A stretch of 10,648 nt of DNA from Chloroflexota bacterium (GTDB taxonomy: Bacteria > Chloroflexota > Dehalococcoidia > Lucifugimonadales > Lucifugimonadaceae). The stretch lies in assembly GCA_029262715.1 (NCBI GenBank), contig JAJCYX010000363.1, positions 1 through 10,648 of the forward strand. The letters are read 5' to 3'. A program made the translations under genes and the position numbers. Below the pieces are notes generated by a model. It did not search any database and was not told the DNA's origin. It saw only the letters and a program-made list of their open reading frames with translations. Position 1 is the first letter of the stretch; every line of letters begins with the position of its first letter. Below are positions 1 to 6,813 of this stretch, one piece after another.

Positions 1-284
1 TTGCCCTTGATGTCCCACAGTGCCATGTCGATGGCGCTGATGGCACCGCCGATACTGTTGCCTCGGAAGTTGCTGTTGTAGCGCCAGATGTAGTTCCAGA
101 CATGCTCGATGTTGGCGGCATCCATTCCAATGATCGCCTCAGCGAAACCGTGAATCGTCTGTTCGGCGGCCTTTGGATACGACCAGTAGCATGACTCGCC
201 AACGCCCTGCGTTCCATCGTCTGTGGTGATACGGCAGACGAGGTAACGCGAGACGAAGAAGGTCTCGATCTTCTCGATTTTCAT
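1..284 (-). CDS. Enolase-superfamily (mandelate racemase/muconate lactonizing enzyme-like) protein, N-terminal part, cut by window edge
   Basis: The 94 complete codons visible begin MKIEKIETFFVSRYLVCRI and end in AISAIDMALWDIKG. That is the N-terminal capping domain of the mandelate racemase/muconate lactonizing enzyme family and its entry into the barrel. The ALWDIKG segment is the most diagnostic stretch, and G-x-G-E in the first 40 residues (GVGES) is also typical. Family members abstract a proton alpha to a carboxylate using Mg2+, and many are sugar-acid dehydratases. The catalytic Lys and metal-binding Glu/Asp residues lie beyond the left edge, so the reaction cannot be assigned. The ATG at 284 is preceded by AGGA about 10 bases upstream. 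The gene follows the selenoprotein gene by about 124 bp on the same strand and fits the catabolic theme of the upstream operon. Confidence 0.92.
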   Translation of the reverse strand, partial: MKIEKIETFFVSRYLVCRITTDDGTQGVGESCYWSYPKAAEQTIHGFAEAIIGMDAANIEHVWNYIWRYNSNFRGNSIGGAISAIDMALWDIKG

Positions 285-316
285 GTTTGGAGAGTCCTGT
301 CAGGGGATTCGTTTGA

Positions 317-355
317 GCGACAGCGGCTTCAGAGCGTGACGTCTTTTGCTGTCGC
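317..355 (-). terminator. 8-bp inverted repeat between two minus-strand genes, possible terminator or attenuator
   Basis: GCGACAGC (317-324) and GCTGTCGC (348-355) form a perfect 8-bp stem around a 23-base loop, about 54 bases past the stop of the redoxin gene and 33 bases before the next start. No U-run follows the stem in the minus direction (it continues TCAAACG), so a classical intrinsic terminator is not supported. It could be an attenuator, a stabilising 3' hairpin or chance. Confidence 0.35.
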
Positions 356-408
356 GTCGGCTGTGGCGAGGGAATATTACGCTTTTCGCCCGAGGTGAGC
401 AGCGAGTT

Positions 409-1272
409 CTAGAGTTCGAGCTGCCGCAACTGGGACAGGACTATATCCGAGTCGACTCGATGCCTGTAGTTCTGGCCGATGTCCTGCCATCTGATTTCGT
501 TGCCTTCTGTCAGAAGGAATATGGACGCGGCTGCGAGACCGTCACCGAACAGATTGAAGACGCCGAATGACTGTGGCACTGACGGATCACGTGCGGTGTA
601 CAGAATTGGGAATTCAGACCCGAAACTGGAGACGGCCCATTCAGCCCCGTTCAGATTGTCTGTGCTGACGGCTACTACCTCTGCACCTTCGCCAACGATG
701 TCAGCGTACCGCTGTTGCAACTCAACTAGCTGCTGTCTGCAGTACGTTCACCAGAATGCGCGATAGAAGACCAGGACTACTGGTCCTTTAGCCGTGAGTT
801 CCGAGAGCGTTACCGCAGAGCCGTTTGCTGCAGGAAGGGTGAAATCGTTGGCGACGGGCCAGACAAGTGCGGGGTCCGGCGTCGCAGTGCTGGTTGGGAC
901 CGGTGTTGCAGGCGGCTGTGTTGGCAGCACCTGTGGAGGTGACGTTGCAGTAGGTGCGGTCGTTGCGGTGACGGTGGGTTCGGCAGGCTGAGGAGTCGAA
1001 GAAGCGGGATCCGGAGGTGCACTTGGCGTAGTTGGAACGACAGTGGAGGTGGAAGGAGCCGTGGTCGAATCGATCTCGGTGATCGTCGGCATGAGAGTCT
1101 GCGCGAGGTCCGCTTCAGGCACTACGGGCGACGTGGTTGGTTCCGGCGAGGGACGGCTTTCACCTGCCTCGAACGACGGCTGGCCCGCTGAAGCACAGGA
1201 AACCGCTAGAACGACGAATGCAGTCAGGCCCAGTGATCGATAAATGACTCGTCTTGTTGATGAGAAACGCAG
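409..1272 (-). CDS. Probable selenoprotein: lipoprotein-type peroxiredoxin/redoxin with a UxxC active site read through an in-frame TGA
   Basis: Two open segments lie in one frame, split only by TGA at 750-748. Before it is a redoxin N-terminus (ANDFTLPAANGSAVTLSEL, then VVLVFYRAFW). After it comes TYCRQQLVELQQRY and the rest of a thioredoxin fold ending in QLRQLEL. The AhpC/TSA-like family normally has Y-R-x-x-W-C-P-Y-C here, so the TGA replaces the peroxidatic Cys exactly and gives U175-T-Y-C178. From the N-terminus: basic residues, a hydrophobic segment (LGLTAFVVLAV), a lipobox-like Cys26, a Pro/Thr/Ser-rich tether (about 65-135), then the redoxin domain (139-287). This suggests a lipid-anchored extracytoplasmic thiol or peroxide reductase. 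The start is uncertain. No in-frame ATG, GTG or TTG precedes the signal peptide; CTG at 1272 is the best candidate, ATT at 1245 an alternative, and GTG at 1122 would lose the signal peptide. A decayed gene is the rival reading, but the remaining frame is clean. Confidence 0.85.
705..746 (-). promoter_or_regulatory. Candidate bacterial SECIS element just downstream of the in-frame TGA
   Basis: Read on the minus strand, CGUACUGC (746-739) pairs with GCGGUACG (712-705): 8 bp, one of them U-G. A 5x4 internal loop (AGACA/AACA) follows. GCAGCU (733-728) then pairs with AGUUGC (722-717), 6 bp including one G-U, closed by the five-base loop AGUUG (727-723). The apical loop starts 20 bases after the UGA and has G at its second position followed by U. 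Known bacterial SECIS elements have a short apical stem, a small loop with G in the first two positions, and a loop about 16-37 bases from the UGA. All of these are met. The structure lies inside coding sequence, as expected for bacterial SelB-dependent recoding. Confidence 0.8.
748..750 (-). other. In-frame TGA, predicted selenocysteine codon
   Basis: This TGA follows the Trp codon of YRAFW and precedes T-Y-C. It aligns with the peroxidatic Cys of the W-C-x-x-C motif of redoxin homologues. The frame is open for over 160 codons upstream and 112 codons downstream. Replacement of exactly the redox-active Cys is the usual signature of bacterial selenoproteins. Confidence 0.82.
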
Positions 1273-1329
1273 TGTGCCGTACCCGTGAGTGTAGGCCGAA
1301 AGTTCTGATATCTAACAGATACGAGAAGT

Positions 1330-1378
1330 GAGACAGCCTGAGGGGCTGCGATTCTTACATTTCTGTTACGAGACAGCC
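1330..1378. repeat. Direct repeat GAGACAGCC, two copies 40 bp apart
   Basis: GAGACAGCC occurs at 1330-1338 and 1370-1378, exactly 40 bp apart (about four helical turns), in the 178-bp space upstream of the selenoprotein gene. It could be a paired protein-binding site, but two 9-mers are weak evidence. No convincing -35/-10 pair was seen nearby. Confidence 0.3.
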
Positions 1379-1423
1379 AGTACGGCCAGAAACATGGTGA
1401 GATTTAGTGCGATGGCTTTTCAC

Positions 1424-1446
1424 CGAGCGTCTGGCGGCAACGCTCG
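1424..1446 (-). terminator. Hairpin just downstream of the Gfo/Idh/MocA gene, weak terminator candidate
   Basis: CGAGCGT (1424-1430) pairs with ACGCTCG (1440-1446) in a 7-bp stem with a 9-base loop. It starts 4 bases after the stop of the upstream minus-strand gene. The sequence beyond it (GTGAAAAGCC on the minus strand) has no U-run, so termination is not assured. It may instead be an end hairpin of the operon transcript. Confidence 0.35.
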
Positions 1447-1450
1447 CTAC

Positions 1451-2701
1451 CTAAATCTTCCAGTGCGCGTTGATACTTGCCTCGTACTTAGCGGTTTTTT
1501 CGGTTTCGATCTCTTCTATTGTCACCGGGCGACCGAGCACGGACGACTCAAGCGCTGCGTTGCACACTGCCAGGTCCTTGCGACCAACGTACGCATTGAC
1601 CTCTGGCTCTGTGCCGTCTGCGATGCACTGGCCGAGCTCGTAGTACTCGAGTGCCACCAGGAAGCGGTCAGCGTCCTCGAATGGTGTGTCGTAAGAGCCA
1701 AGCCTGTCAGACCCGAACAGGCGTGCAGGAAGTTCCTCAAGGTGGAAATCTGGGACGAGCTCCAGCACCTGGTCTCCCGTAAGTTTGCCGACGCCGTCGA
1801 TAGTCACACTCAGAGGGTCACCACGGCGTTGCTTGGCCGGTTCCATCGAACCCGTCGAGCCGTAGATCATTCCGTAGCGCAGCGGCTCACCGTGGGCGGC
1901 ATAGAACGAAGTCCACTGGCCGATAGCGCCGTTCTTGAACTTGAGCGTCGAGATCACCATGTCCTCGGCGTCCGCATCAATCTCATCTGGGACTTCATCG
2001 AACCAGCGGTCATAGAAGTGCGCAACACCAAGCCGCTCACCCCTGTAACGCTTCGGCTCCCATACCTTCGAAACGGCAAAAACCTCTTCTACATCACCCA
2101 TGTAGTACATCATCTGGTCAACGGCATGGACTCCGGCGTCGACGAAGATACCGCCGATGTTCTTGTAGTGCCGCCAGGGCCAGATAATGATGTCGTTGCC
2201 GCCGCTAGCTGACCCGAGCAGGAACGAATACGGCTTTCCAATCACACCGGCATCAAGCACCGCCTTGTTAAGGCGGCACATCGGATCTCGCCGCTCTTGC
2301 TCACCAACGCTCAGCACCTTGCCGGACTTCTTCCATGCGTCGATCACGCGGTTGCAGCCCCTGATCGTGAGCGAGAGAGGCTTTTCGCAGAGAACGTGGT
2401 AGCCGAGGTCGAATGCCATCTCTGCGACGAGGTGGTGCGAGCCGGAATCAGTGGTGATGGCCACTGCCTCGATATCTGGTCGCTGTTTACGCATATCTTC
2501 CATCGAAGTGAAGACCTCTGGCCGGGTGCCAAGCATCTCCTCTGCTGTGTCTGCGAGATGGTTCGCGTTGTCCTCTCGCAGATCACACACCGCAGCCAGT
2601 TCAACATTGGCCATTCCGCTTTCGTAGAGCGCACCAAGAGCACGCAGGTGCCTGCCACCCATACCGCCGGCACCGACTATCGCAATAGGAATCTGAACCA
2701 T
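1451..2701 (-). CDS. Gfo/Idh/MocA-family NAD(P)-dependent oxidoreductase
   Basis: The 416-residue product starts with a Rossmann fold (IAIVGAGGMGGRH; Gly-rich loop at 10-15) for NAD(P) binding. The family's EKP motif is at 106-108 (VLCEKPLS), where the Lys contributes to catalysis. The C-terminal substrate domain has D188-x-G190-x-H192-x-x-D195 (FVDAGVHAVDQMMYYMG), the region holding the family's catalytic His. The length is somewhat above the usual 330-390. The family oxidises or reduces hydroxyl groups of sugars, inositols and sugar acids; the substrate here cannot be read from sequence. The start is fixed by a good ribosome-binding site that overlaps the stop of the upstream aldehyde dehydrogenase, so the two genes form a tight pair. 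Cytoplasmic: no signal peptide or membrane segment is present. Confidence 0.95.
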   Translation of the reverse strand: MVQIPIAIVGAGGMGGRHLRALGALYESGMANVELAAVCDLREDNANHLADTAEEMLGTRPEVFTSMEDMRKQRPDIEAVAITTDSGSHHLVAEMAFDLGYHVLCEKPLSLTIRGCNRVIDAWKKSGKVLSVGEQERRDPMCRLNKAVLDAGVIGKPYSFLLGSASGGNDIIIWPWRHYKNIGGIFVDAGVHAVDQMMYYMGDVEEVFAVSKVWEPKRYRGERLGVAHFYDRWFDEVPDEIDADAEDMVISTLKFKNGAIGQWTSFYAAHGEPLRYGMIYGSTGSMEPAKQRRGDPLSVTIDGVGKLTGDQVLELVPDFHLEELPARLFGSDRLGSYDTPFEDADRFLVALEYYELGQCIADGTEPEVNAYVGRKDLAVCNAALESSVLGRPVTIEEIETEKTAKYEASINAHWKI

Positions 2702-2712
2702 GTTGTCTCCTA
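2702..2712 (-). promoter_or_regulatory. Ribosome-binding site overlapping the upstream stop codon
   Basis: On the minus strand the junction reads TAGGAGACAAC-ATG. The TAG stop of the aldehyde dehydrogenase supplies the first bases of the AGGAG Shine-Dalgarno for the oxidoreductase, five bases before its ATG. This arrangement favours translational coupling and confirms the downstream start. Confidence 0.75.
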
Positions 2713-4209
2713 AATAAACTTAGAACGTTCTCGGCTGCCTGCCGAGTAGTCAATGTATGCGGTGATCGTTTCGGTGAAGAAGTCGAAGCCTTCAGTGCCC
2801 TGTTCTCGTTGTCCGACCCCTGATGCTTTCAGGCCGCCGAATGGCAGGTGAACTTCACCGCCGAGGGTTGGCGCGTTTACGTGGACCATGCCGGTTTCGA
2901 CTGTGTTGATGTACTCATGTGCCTGCACGAGGTCACGGGTGTAGATCGATGAAGAGAGCCCGAACTGCACCGAGTTTGAGATGCGAATGGCATCCTGAAC
3001 ACCGTCCGCTTGAAACACCGTTAGCACGGGACCGAAGATCTCTTCCTGGGCGATACGACTGTCGAGAGGTACGTCGGTGAAGATGGTGGGCTCGACGTAG
3101 TAGCCGCCTTCCCATTCTGGCCCTTCGAGCGCGTGGCCACCGAGGGCCAACTTAGCGCCCTCTTCGGTGCCGACGCCAATATATTCGCGCACCGTGTCGA
3201 ACTGGTTCTTGCTGGAGAGCGGCGCAACATCGTTGTCAGGATTGATGCCATCGCCGACTGTGAGTGCTTTCGTCTGCTCGATCAGGCGATCCATGAATTC
3301 GCTGTAGACGCCTTTTTCAACGATGGCTCGGCTGGTGGCAGTGCAGCGCTGGCCTGTGGAGCCGAATGCTCCTTGCACGATTCCGGGAACCGCTTTATCG
3401 AGATCGGCGTCGTTCATCACGATTGCCGCATTTTTGCCGCCAAGCTCTGCCTGCACCTTTTTCAGAGCTTCAGCACCGCGGGCATAGATACGAGTGCCGA
3501 TCTCGGTTGAGCCGGTGAAAGAGATTGCGCTGACTCGTGGGTCGTCGACTAGCGTGTTCCCGATAGATCCACCCGGACCGGTGATCAGATTGAAAACTCC
3601 GGGCGGGAGCCCGGCCTCCTCGAAGATCTCAGCGATGACTGTGGCGGCGAGCGGAGCGCCTGATGCTGGTTTGAAGATGATGGCATTACCGCAGATCAGT
3701 GCGGGTGCCATCTTCCATACTGGGATGGCGACTGGGAAGTTCCACGGCGTGATGACCGAAACGACGCCGAGAGGTCGTTTGAACGTGTACGCGGCTGTGT
3801 CTGGCAGCTCGGACGGCGTAGTGTAGCCGAAGAGTCTTCTGCCCTCACCTGCAGCATACTCGAGTATATTCATGGCACGCTTGACTTCACCCATGGAGTC
3901 GGCAATTGGCTTGCCTTCCTCAATCGTGATGGCGCGTGCGAGGTCGTCTGCGCGGCGTTCGAATATGGCGATTGCCTTGAACAGTAATGAGCCGCGTTGC
4001 GGGGCGGGTATTCGTCCCCACTCCGGAGCTGCGTTGGCTGCTGCAGCAATAGCGTTTACGGCATCCTGTGGAACCGACGCCTGGAACTCGGCGACTACCT
4101 CTTTTGGTCTCGCAGGGTTGACGGTGCGATAGGTCTCGCCTGAAACCGAGGCTATCCACTCTCCGTCAATGAAATTCTTGTGCGGTGTTGACGATTCTGA
4201 CTGGCTCAA
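2710..4209 (-). CDS. NAD(P)-dependent aldehyde dehydrogenase
   Basis: A full-length (499 aa) member of the ALDH superfamily, which oxidises an aldehyde to the carboxylic acid in the cytoplasm. All key residues are present: oxyanion Asn157 (ITPWNFP), cofactor-binding Lys180 (IIFKPA), the cofactor-loop motif FTGSTEIG at 231-238, general base Glu255 (ELGGKN), nucleophile Cys289 (GQRC), and EEIFGP at 389-394. The overall pattern (ITPWNFP, ELGGKN, GLKASGVGQREQG near the end) is that of succinate-semialdehyde or alpha-ketoglutarate-semialdehyde dehydrogenase-like enzymes, but the substrate is not certain. The start is TTG at 4209, backed by GGAG eight bases upstream. The gene lies 91 bp after the ThDP enzyme gene and its stop overlaps the next gene's ribosome-binding site, so it sits mid-operon. 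Confidence 0.96.
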   Translation of the reverse strand: MSQSESSTPHKNFIDGEWIASVSGETYRTVNPARPKEVVAEFQASVPQDAVNAIAAAANAAPEWGRIPAPQRGSLLFKAIAIFERRADDLARAITIEEGKPIADSMGEVKRAMNILEYAAGEGRRLFGYTTPSELPDTAAYTFKRPLGVVSVITPWNFPVAIPVWKMAPALICGNAIIFKPASGAPLAATVIAEIFEEAGLPPGVFNLITGPGGSIGNTLVDDPRVSAISFTGSTEIGTRIYARGAEALKKVQAELGGKNAAIVMNDADLDKAVPGIVQGAFGSTGQRCTATSRAIVEKGVYSEFMDRLIEQTKALTVGDGINPDNDVAPLSSKNQFDTVREYIGVGTEEGAKLALGGHALEGPEWEGGYYVEPTIFTDVPLDSRIAQEEIFGPVLTVFQADGVQDAIRISNSVQFGLSSSIYTRDLVQAHEYINTVETGMVHVNAPTLGGEVHLPFGGLKASGVGQREQGTEGFDFFTETITAYIDYSAGSRERSKFI

Positions 4210-4217
4210 TGGTGAAT

Positions 4218-4221
4218 CTCC
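4218..4221 (-). promoter_or_regulatory. Shine-Dalgarno supporting a TTG start
   Basis: GGAG on the minus strand, eight bases before TTG at 4209, is the best-placed ribosome-binding site for the aldehyde dehydrogenase. It places the N-terminus at (M)SQSESSTPHKNFIDGEW, the normal beginning of this family. Confidence 0.6.
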
Positions 4222-4291
4222 GCTGGCTGCGTGCTGTTGTCTGGCGCGGAGGCGTAGTCTAGCTCGGGATTGGTGCCATATGTAATGCCGG

Positions 4292-4314
4292 GGCGAAAAA
4301 TCAGCTACTTCGCC
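4292..4314 (-). other. Inverted repeat enclosing the stop codon of the ThDP enzyme gene
   Basis: GGCGAA (4292-4297) and TTCGCC (4309-4314) form a 6-bp stem whose 11-base loop contains the TGA stop at 4303-4301. No U-run follows on the minus strand, so this does not look like an intrinsic terminator, and the aldehyde dehydrogenase follows within 91 bp. It could affect termination or readthrough into the downstream gene, or be chance. Confidence 0.3.
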
Positions 4315-6649
4315 TGCGCCAGCGATCTACCAGTCCAAGGCCCGCTTCGAAAATGCCCTGTGTGTCAACTCCGAAATGGCGGTACAGATCCTCTCGTGAG
4401 CCTGATTGGCCGTAGGTTGAGATGCCGAGTACGCTCGACGGGCTGTCCAGTGCCGCTCCAATGAAGGCCATGGAGTGGGGGTGGCCATCGATCACGCTCA
4501 GGACCGGTTTGCCAATCTCGGATTCCGTAAGAAGGCCGGTTGGATCCCATTGGGCCGAGTCGTTGCCAGCCTGCTCAGCCTCGGATGCTCGCATAAGTCG
4601 GCGGTACAGCAGATCAGGGCTTGTTACTACGAACAGATTTACGCCAATTCCTTCGCTTTTGAGTGGCTCGATGGCACCGATGGCCTCTTCAGCAAGCGCT
4701 CCGACTGCAAAAAGGTTTAGCAGTGCGTCTGAGTTCTGATCCGCGGTTCGCAACCTGTAAGTACCGGCCAGCACGTCAGCTTTCAGCTGATCGGGTGTTT
4801 CATGGGAATCCGGGAACTGAGACTGGTCAGTTGGCTTTGTACTCAGCCTCAGCAGATATGACTCGCCGGTCCCGGCGGCAATCGACCGAACGGCGTCCAG
4901 CAGGATCCATTCCACCTCGCGTGCAAAGGCAGGTTCGTAGTAGATGATTCCCGGCGTGTTGATTCCCAGCGCAGGCGTGATCACACCCTGGTGAGCGCCA
5001 CCTTCCGTGCTAAGCGAGATTCCAGAGGGAGTTGCGACGAGGATGAAGCGAGATTCCTGGTAGAGGGCGTTGATGAGCGCGTCCGTGCCTCGTGCAATGA
5101 ACGGGTCGTACACCGTACCGATCGGGATGAGTCGCTGGCCAGACATGCGGTCGGCAAGCCCGAGTTGGCCCAGCATCAGGAACAGGTTCATCTCGCTCAA
5201 ACCAAGCTCGATGTGCCGTCCCTCCGGCTTTTGCAGCCACTTAAGCATGCGTTCTCTGAAGCCAAGAAAGTCTGGAGTCTCTTCTCGGGAGAAGACCGAC
5301 GTGCGATTGATCCAGCTGGACAGACCGGTTGAGGTTGCGACGTCCGCAGATGTCGTCACGATTCGCTTTGCAGACTCCGGTGAAGTTCGGTCGAGTTCTA
5401 GCAACATGCGCGCGAATGCGTCCTGGGTTGATGCGAGCGCAGGTATCGACAGGTTTGTATCTTCGAACTCGATCGATTCCGCTTTGTCGCGAGTTCGACC
5501 TGCCAGTCGGGCTACCGCTCTATCTATGTATCGATGCTCCTCAGAGTCCTCGGAGAACCGTTCCCAGGGCTTTGCAGGATCACGGCCCATGGCTGCGCCG
5601 AACTGCTCGAACTGCTCCTGTGACAGTGTCGCCGCGTGGTTACGAGGATCAGCGGCGCTCTGTAAGCCCCAGCCTTTCACTGTGTAGGCGAACACAGCCG
5701 AGGGGCCGTTCACTTCGGCTGCGTCCCGGTAGAGTCGGGTCAGGTACCCAACATCGTGGCCGCCAAGGTTGATGATGCGTTCGTAAAGCTCGTCATCGTC
5801 GACCGTTGAGATACAGAGGTCGAGATCGGACTTAGATGCCTCAGCACCGTCCAAAAGGCGGGCTCGTAACTCGTCGTGCGACGCAACAAGTAGCCCCTGA
5901 TACTCCTCGTTTGGCATGTCATCAACACGGTGCCTGAGCGCCTCGCCACCGGGCCGCTCCATCAACTCAGTCAGGCTATCGCCGTACTTAGCCGTGAATA
6001 CGGTCCATCCATTGGCTTCGAGCATGTCTATGTACTGGCGAATCCTGATGCCGGGAACGACACGATCGAGGCTCTGACGATTCACATCGACAATCCACGT
6101 GCATCGGCCGAGACCGGAGAGTGCCGGTTCTATCACGGCCTCCCACATGGAGCCTTCATCCAGTTCGGCATCTCCGAGGTGAGCGTAGAAACGGCCTGAT
6201 GTCGGTGGCATCTGGTGGAGTTCTAGAAAATCACGAGTAAGTGCGCCGAAGGCCGCCGCTGGTCCCGCCAGACCGACAGAGCCAGTCGAGAAGTCGACAA
6301 TCTCAGGGTCTTTCGTGCGGCTCGGGTAGGCCTGTAACCCTCCGTATTGTCGGAACCGTTCCAGATAGCGCTCATCGAGGTTGCCAAGCAGGTAATTGAT
6401 GGCATGGAAGACCGGTGATGCGTGCGGCTTGATGGCTACACGGTCGCTGCTTTCCAGGACCTCGAAATACAGGGCTGTGAGGAGTGCGACTGAAGAGGCA
6501 GATGACGACTGGTGGCCACCGACTTTTGTGCCGTCTGTATTAGGACGCACATTGTTGGCGTGATTGACGATTGACGTCGCCAGCCACAGCACTCTGTCTC
6601 GCACACTTATGCGAATATCGTCGTTGGCTTTATCTGAACCTGAATCCAT
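4301..6649 (-). CDS. ThDP-dependent 2-oxoacid dehydrogenase E1 / transketolase-like protein (homodimeric AceE type)
   Basis: The 782-residue product has the full AceE-type layout. At the N-terminus are GGHQSSSASSVALLTALYF (44-62) and the active-site region KPHASPVFH (His76). The ThDP motif runs from Gly159-Asp160 (LGDAELDEG) to Asn190 (VDVN), the classical GD-x(about 28)-N. AYTVKGWGLQ (321-330) follows, then the pyrimidine-domain Glu486 (GLSEMN), STEGGAHQG with His553, and a C-terminal STYGQSGSREDLYRHFGVD segment like the end of AceE. AceE enzymes decarboxylate pyruvate and pass the acyl group to E2. This protein is about 100 residues shorter than E. coli AceE and no E2 or E3 gene is in the window, so another 2-oxo acid or a transketolase-like reaction is possible. 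The ATG at 6649 has AAGGAA seven bases upstream. It heads a probable operon with the aldehyde dehydrogenase and the Gfo/Idh/MocA gene. Confidence 0.9.
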   Translation of the reverse strand: MDSGSDKANDDIRISVRDRVLWLATSIVNHANNVRPNTDGTKVGGHQSSSASSVALLTALYFEVLESSDRVAIKPHASPVFHAINYLLGNLDERYLERFRQYGGLQAYPSRTKDPEIVDFSTGSVGLAGPAAAFGALTRDFLELHQMPPTSGRFYAHLGDAELDEGSMWEAVIEPALSGLGRCTWIVDVNRQSLDRVVPGIRIRQYIDMLEANGWTVFTAKYGDSLTELMERPGGEALRHRVDDMPNEEYQGLLVASHDELRARLLDGAEASKSDLDLCISTVDDDELYERIINLGGHDVGYLTRLYRDAAEVNGPSAVFAYTVKGWGLQSAADPRNHAATLSQEQFEQFGAAMGRDPAKPWERFSEDSEEHRYIDRAVARLAGRTRDKAESIEFEDTNLSIPALASTQDAFARMLLELDRTSPESAKRIVTTSADVATSTGLSSWINRTSVFSREETPDFLGFRERMLKWLQKPEGRHIELGLSEMNLFLMLGQLGLADRMSGQRLIPIGTVYDPFIARGTDALINALYQESRFILVATPSGISLSTEGGAHQGVITPALGINTPGIIYYEPAFAREVEWILLDAVRSIAAGTGESYLLRLSTKPTDQSQFPDSHETPDQLKADVLAGTYRLRTADQNSDALLNLFAVGALAEEAIGAIEPLKSEGIGVNLFVVTSPDLLYRRLMRASEAEQAGNDSAQWDPTGLLTESEIGKPVLSVIDGHPHSMAFIGAALDSPSSVLGISTYGQSGSREDLYRHFGVDTQGIFEAGLGLVDRWRRRSS

Positions 6650-6656
6650 CGCCCGG

Positions 6657-6662
6657 TTCCTT
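6657..6662 (-). promoter_or_regulatory. Shine-Dalgarno of the ThDP enzyme gene
   Basis: AAGGAA on the minus strand, seven bases upstream of the ATG at 6649, supports this start. Confidence 0.6.
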
Positions 6663-6710
6663 GTAGCGCTGATTGGAGCCGACGCAGAAGGCCGGCAGCT
6701 GAGGACAGCC

Positions 6711-6741
6711 TACTCGCTATTTCGAGGCGAAAGCGAAAGTA
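6711..6741. promoter_or_regulatory. Three-part hairpin in the leader of the ThDP enzyme operon
   Basis: Read on the plus strand, TACTCGCT (6711-6718) and TTCG (6721-6724) pair back with CGAA (6728-6731), AGCG (6732-6735) and AGTA (6738-6741). This gives 12 bp with two 2-base bulges and an AGG loop. It lies 62-92 bases upstream of the ATG at 6649, so it may fold in the 5' leader RNA. No known riboswitch was recognised. Confidence 0.35.
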
Positions 6742-6751
6742 GCGAATTCTG

Positions 6752-6767
6752 TTGGCAGCACTGCCAA
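6752..6767. promoter_or_regulatory. Perfect 7-2-7 inverted repeat, candidate operator
   Basis: TTGGCAG-CA-CTGCCAA is a perfect inverted repeat with a 2-bp spacer, about 103 bp upstream of the ThDP enzyme start. Its symmetry and size fit a dimeric helix-turn-helix regulator site. No T-run follows on either strand, which argues against a terminator. The cognate regulator is not in the window. Confidence 0.45.
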
Positions 6768-6799
6768 AACCTCAGCCAGAGGGGTCATAGCCGCGTCCA

Positions 6800-6813
6800 A
6801 GCGGTCAACCGCT
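6800..6813. promoter_or_regulatory. Perfect 6-2-6 inverted repeat, second candidate operator
   Basis: AGCGGT-CA-ACCGCT is a perfect inverted repeat centred 47 bp from the TTGGCAG repeat and contains TTGACC on the minus strand, which resembles a -35 box. No matching -10 box was found at 16-18 bp. It overlaps a further imperfect hairpin, CGCTA (6810-6814) with TAGCG (6829-6833), so alternative folds are possible. Confidence 0.35.

Noticed and set aside
748..750. The TGA as an inactivating stop making the redoxin gene a pseudogene
   Set aside because: It falls on the one codon expected to be the catalytic Cys, both flanks stay in one frame with intact family motifs, and a SECIS-like hairpin follows. 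Random decay would not be expected to give all three.
1328..2212. Long plus-strand open frame opposite the Gfo/Idh/MocA gene
   Set aside because: It is antisense to a gene with clear family motifs, shows no recognisable domain, and has no ribosome-binding site.
5070..5687. Plus-strand open frame inside the ThDP enzyme gene
   Set aside because: It is an antisense shadow of a gene with intact ThDP motifs and shows no coding signature of its own.
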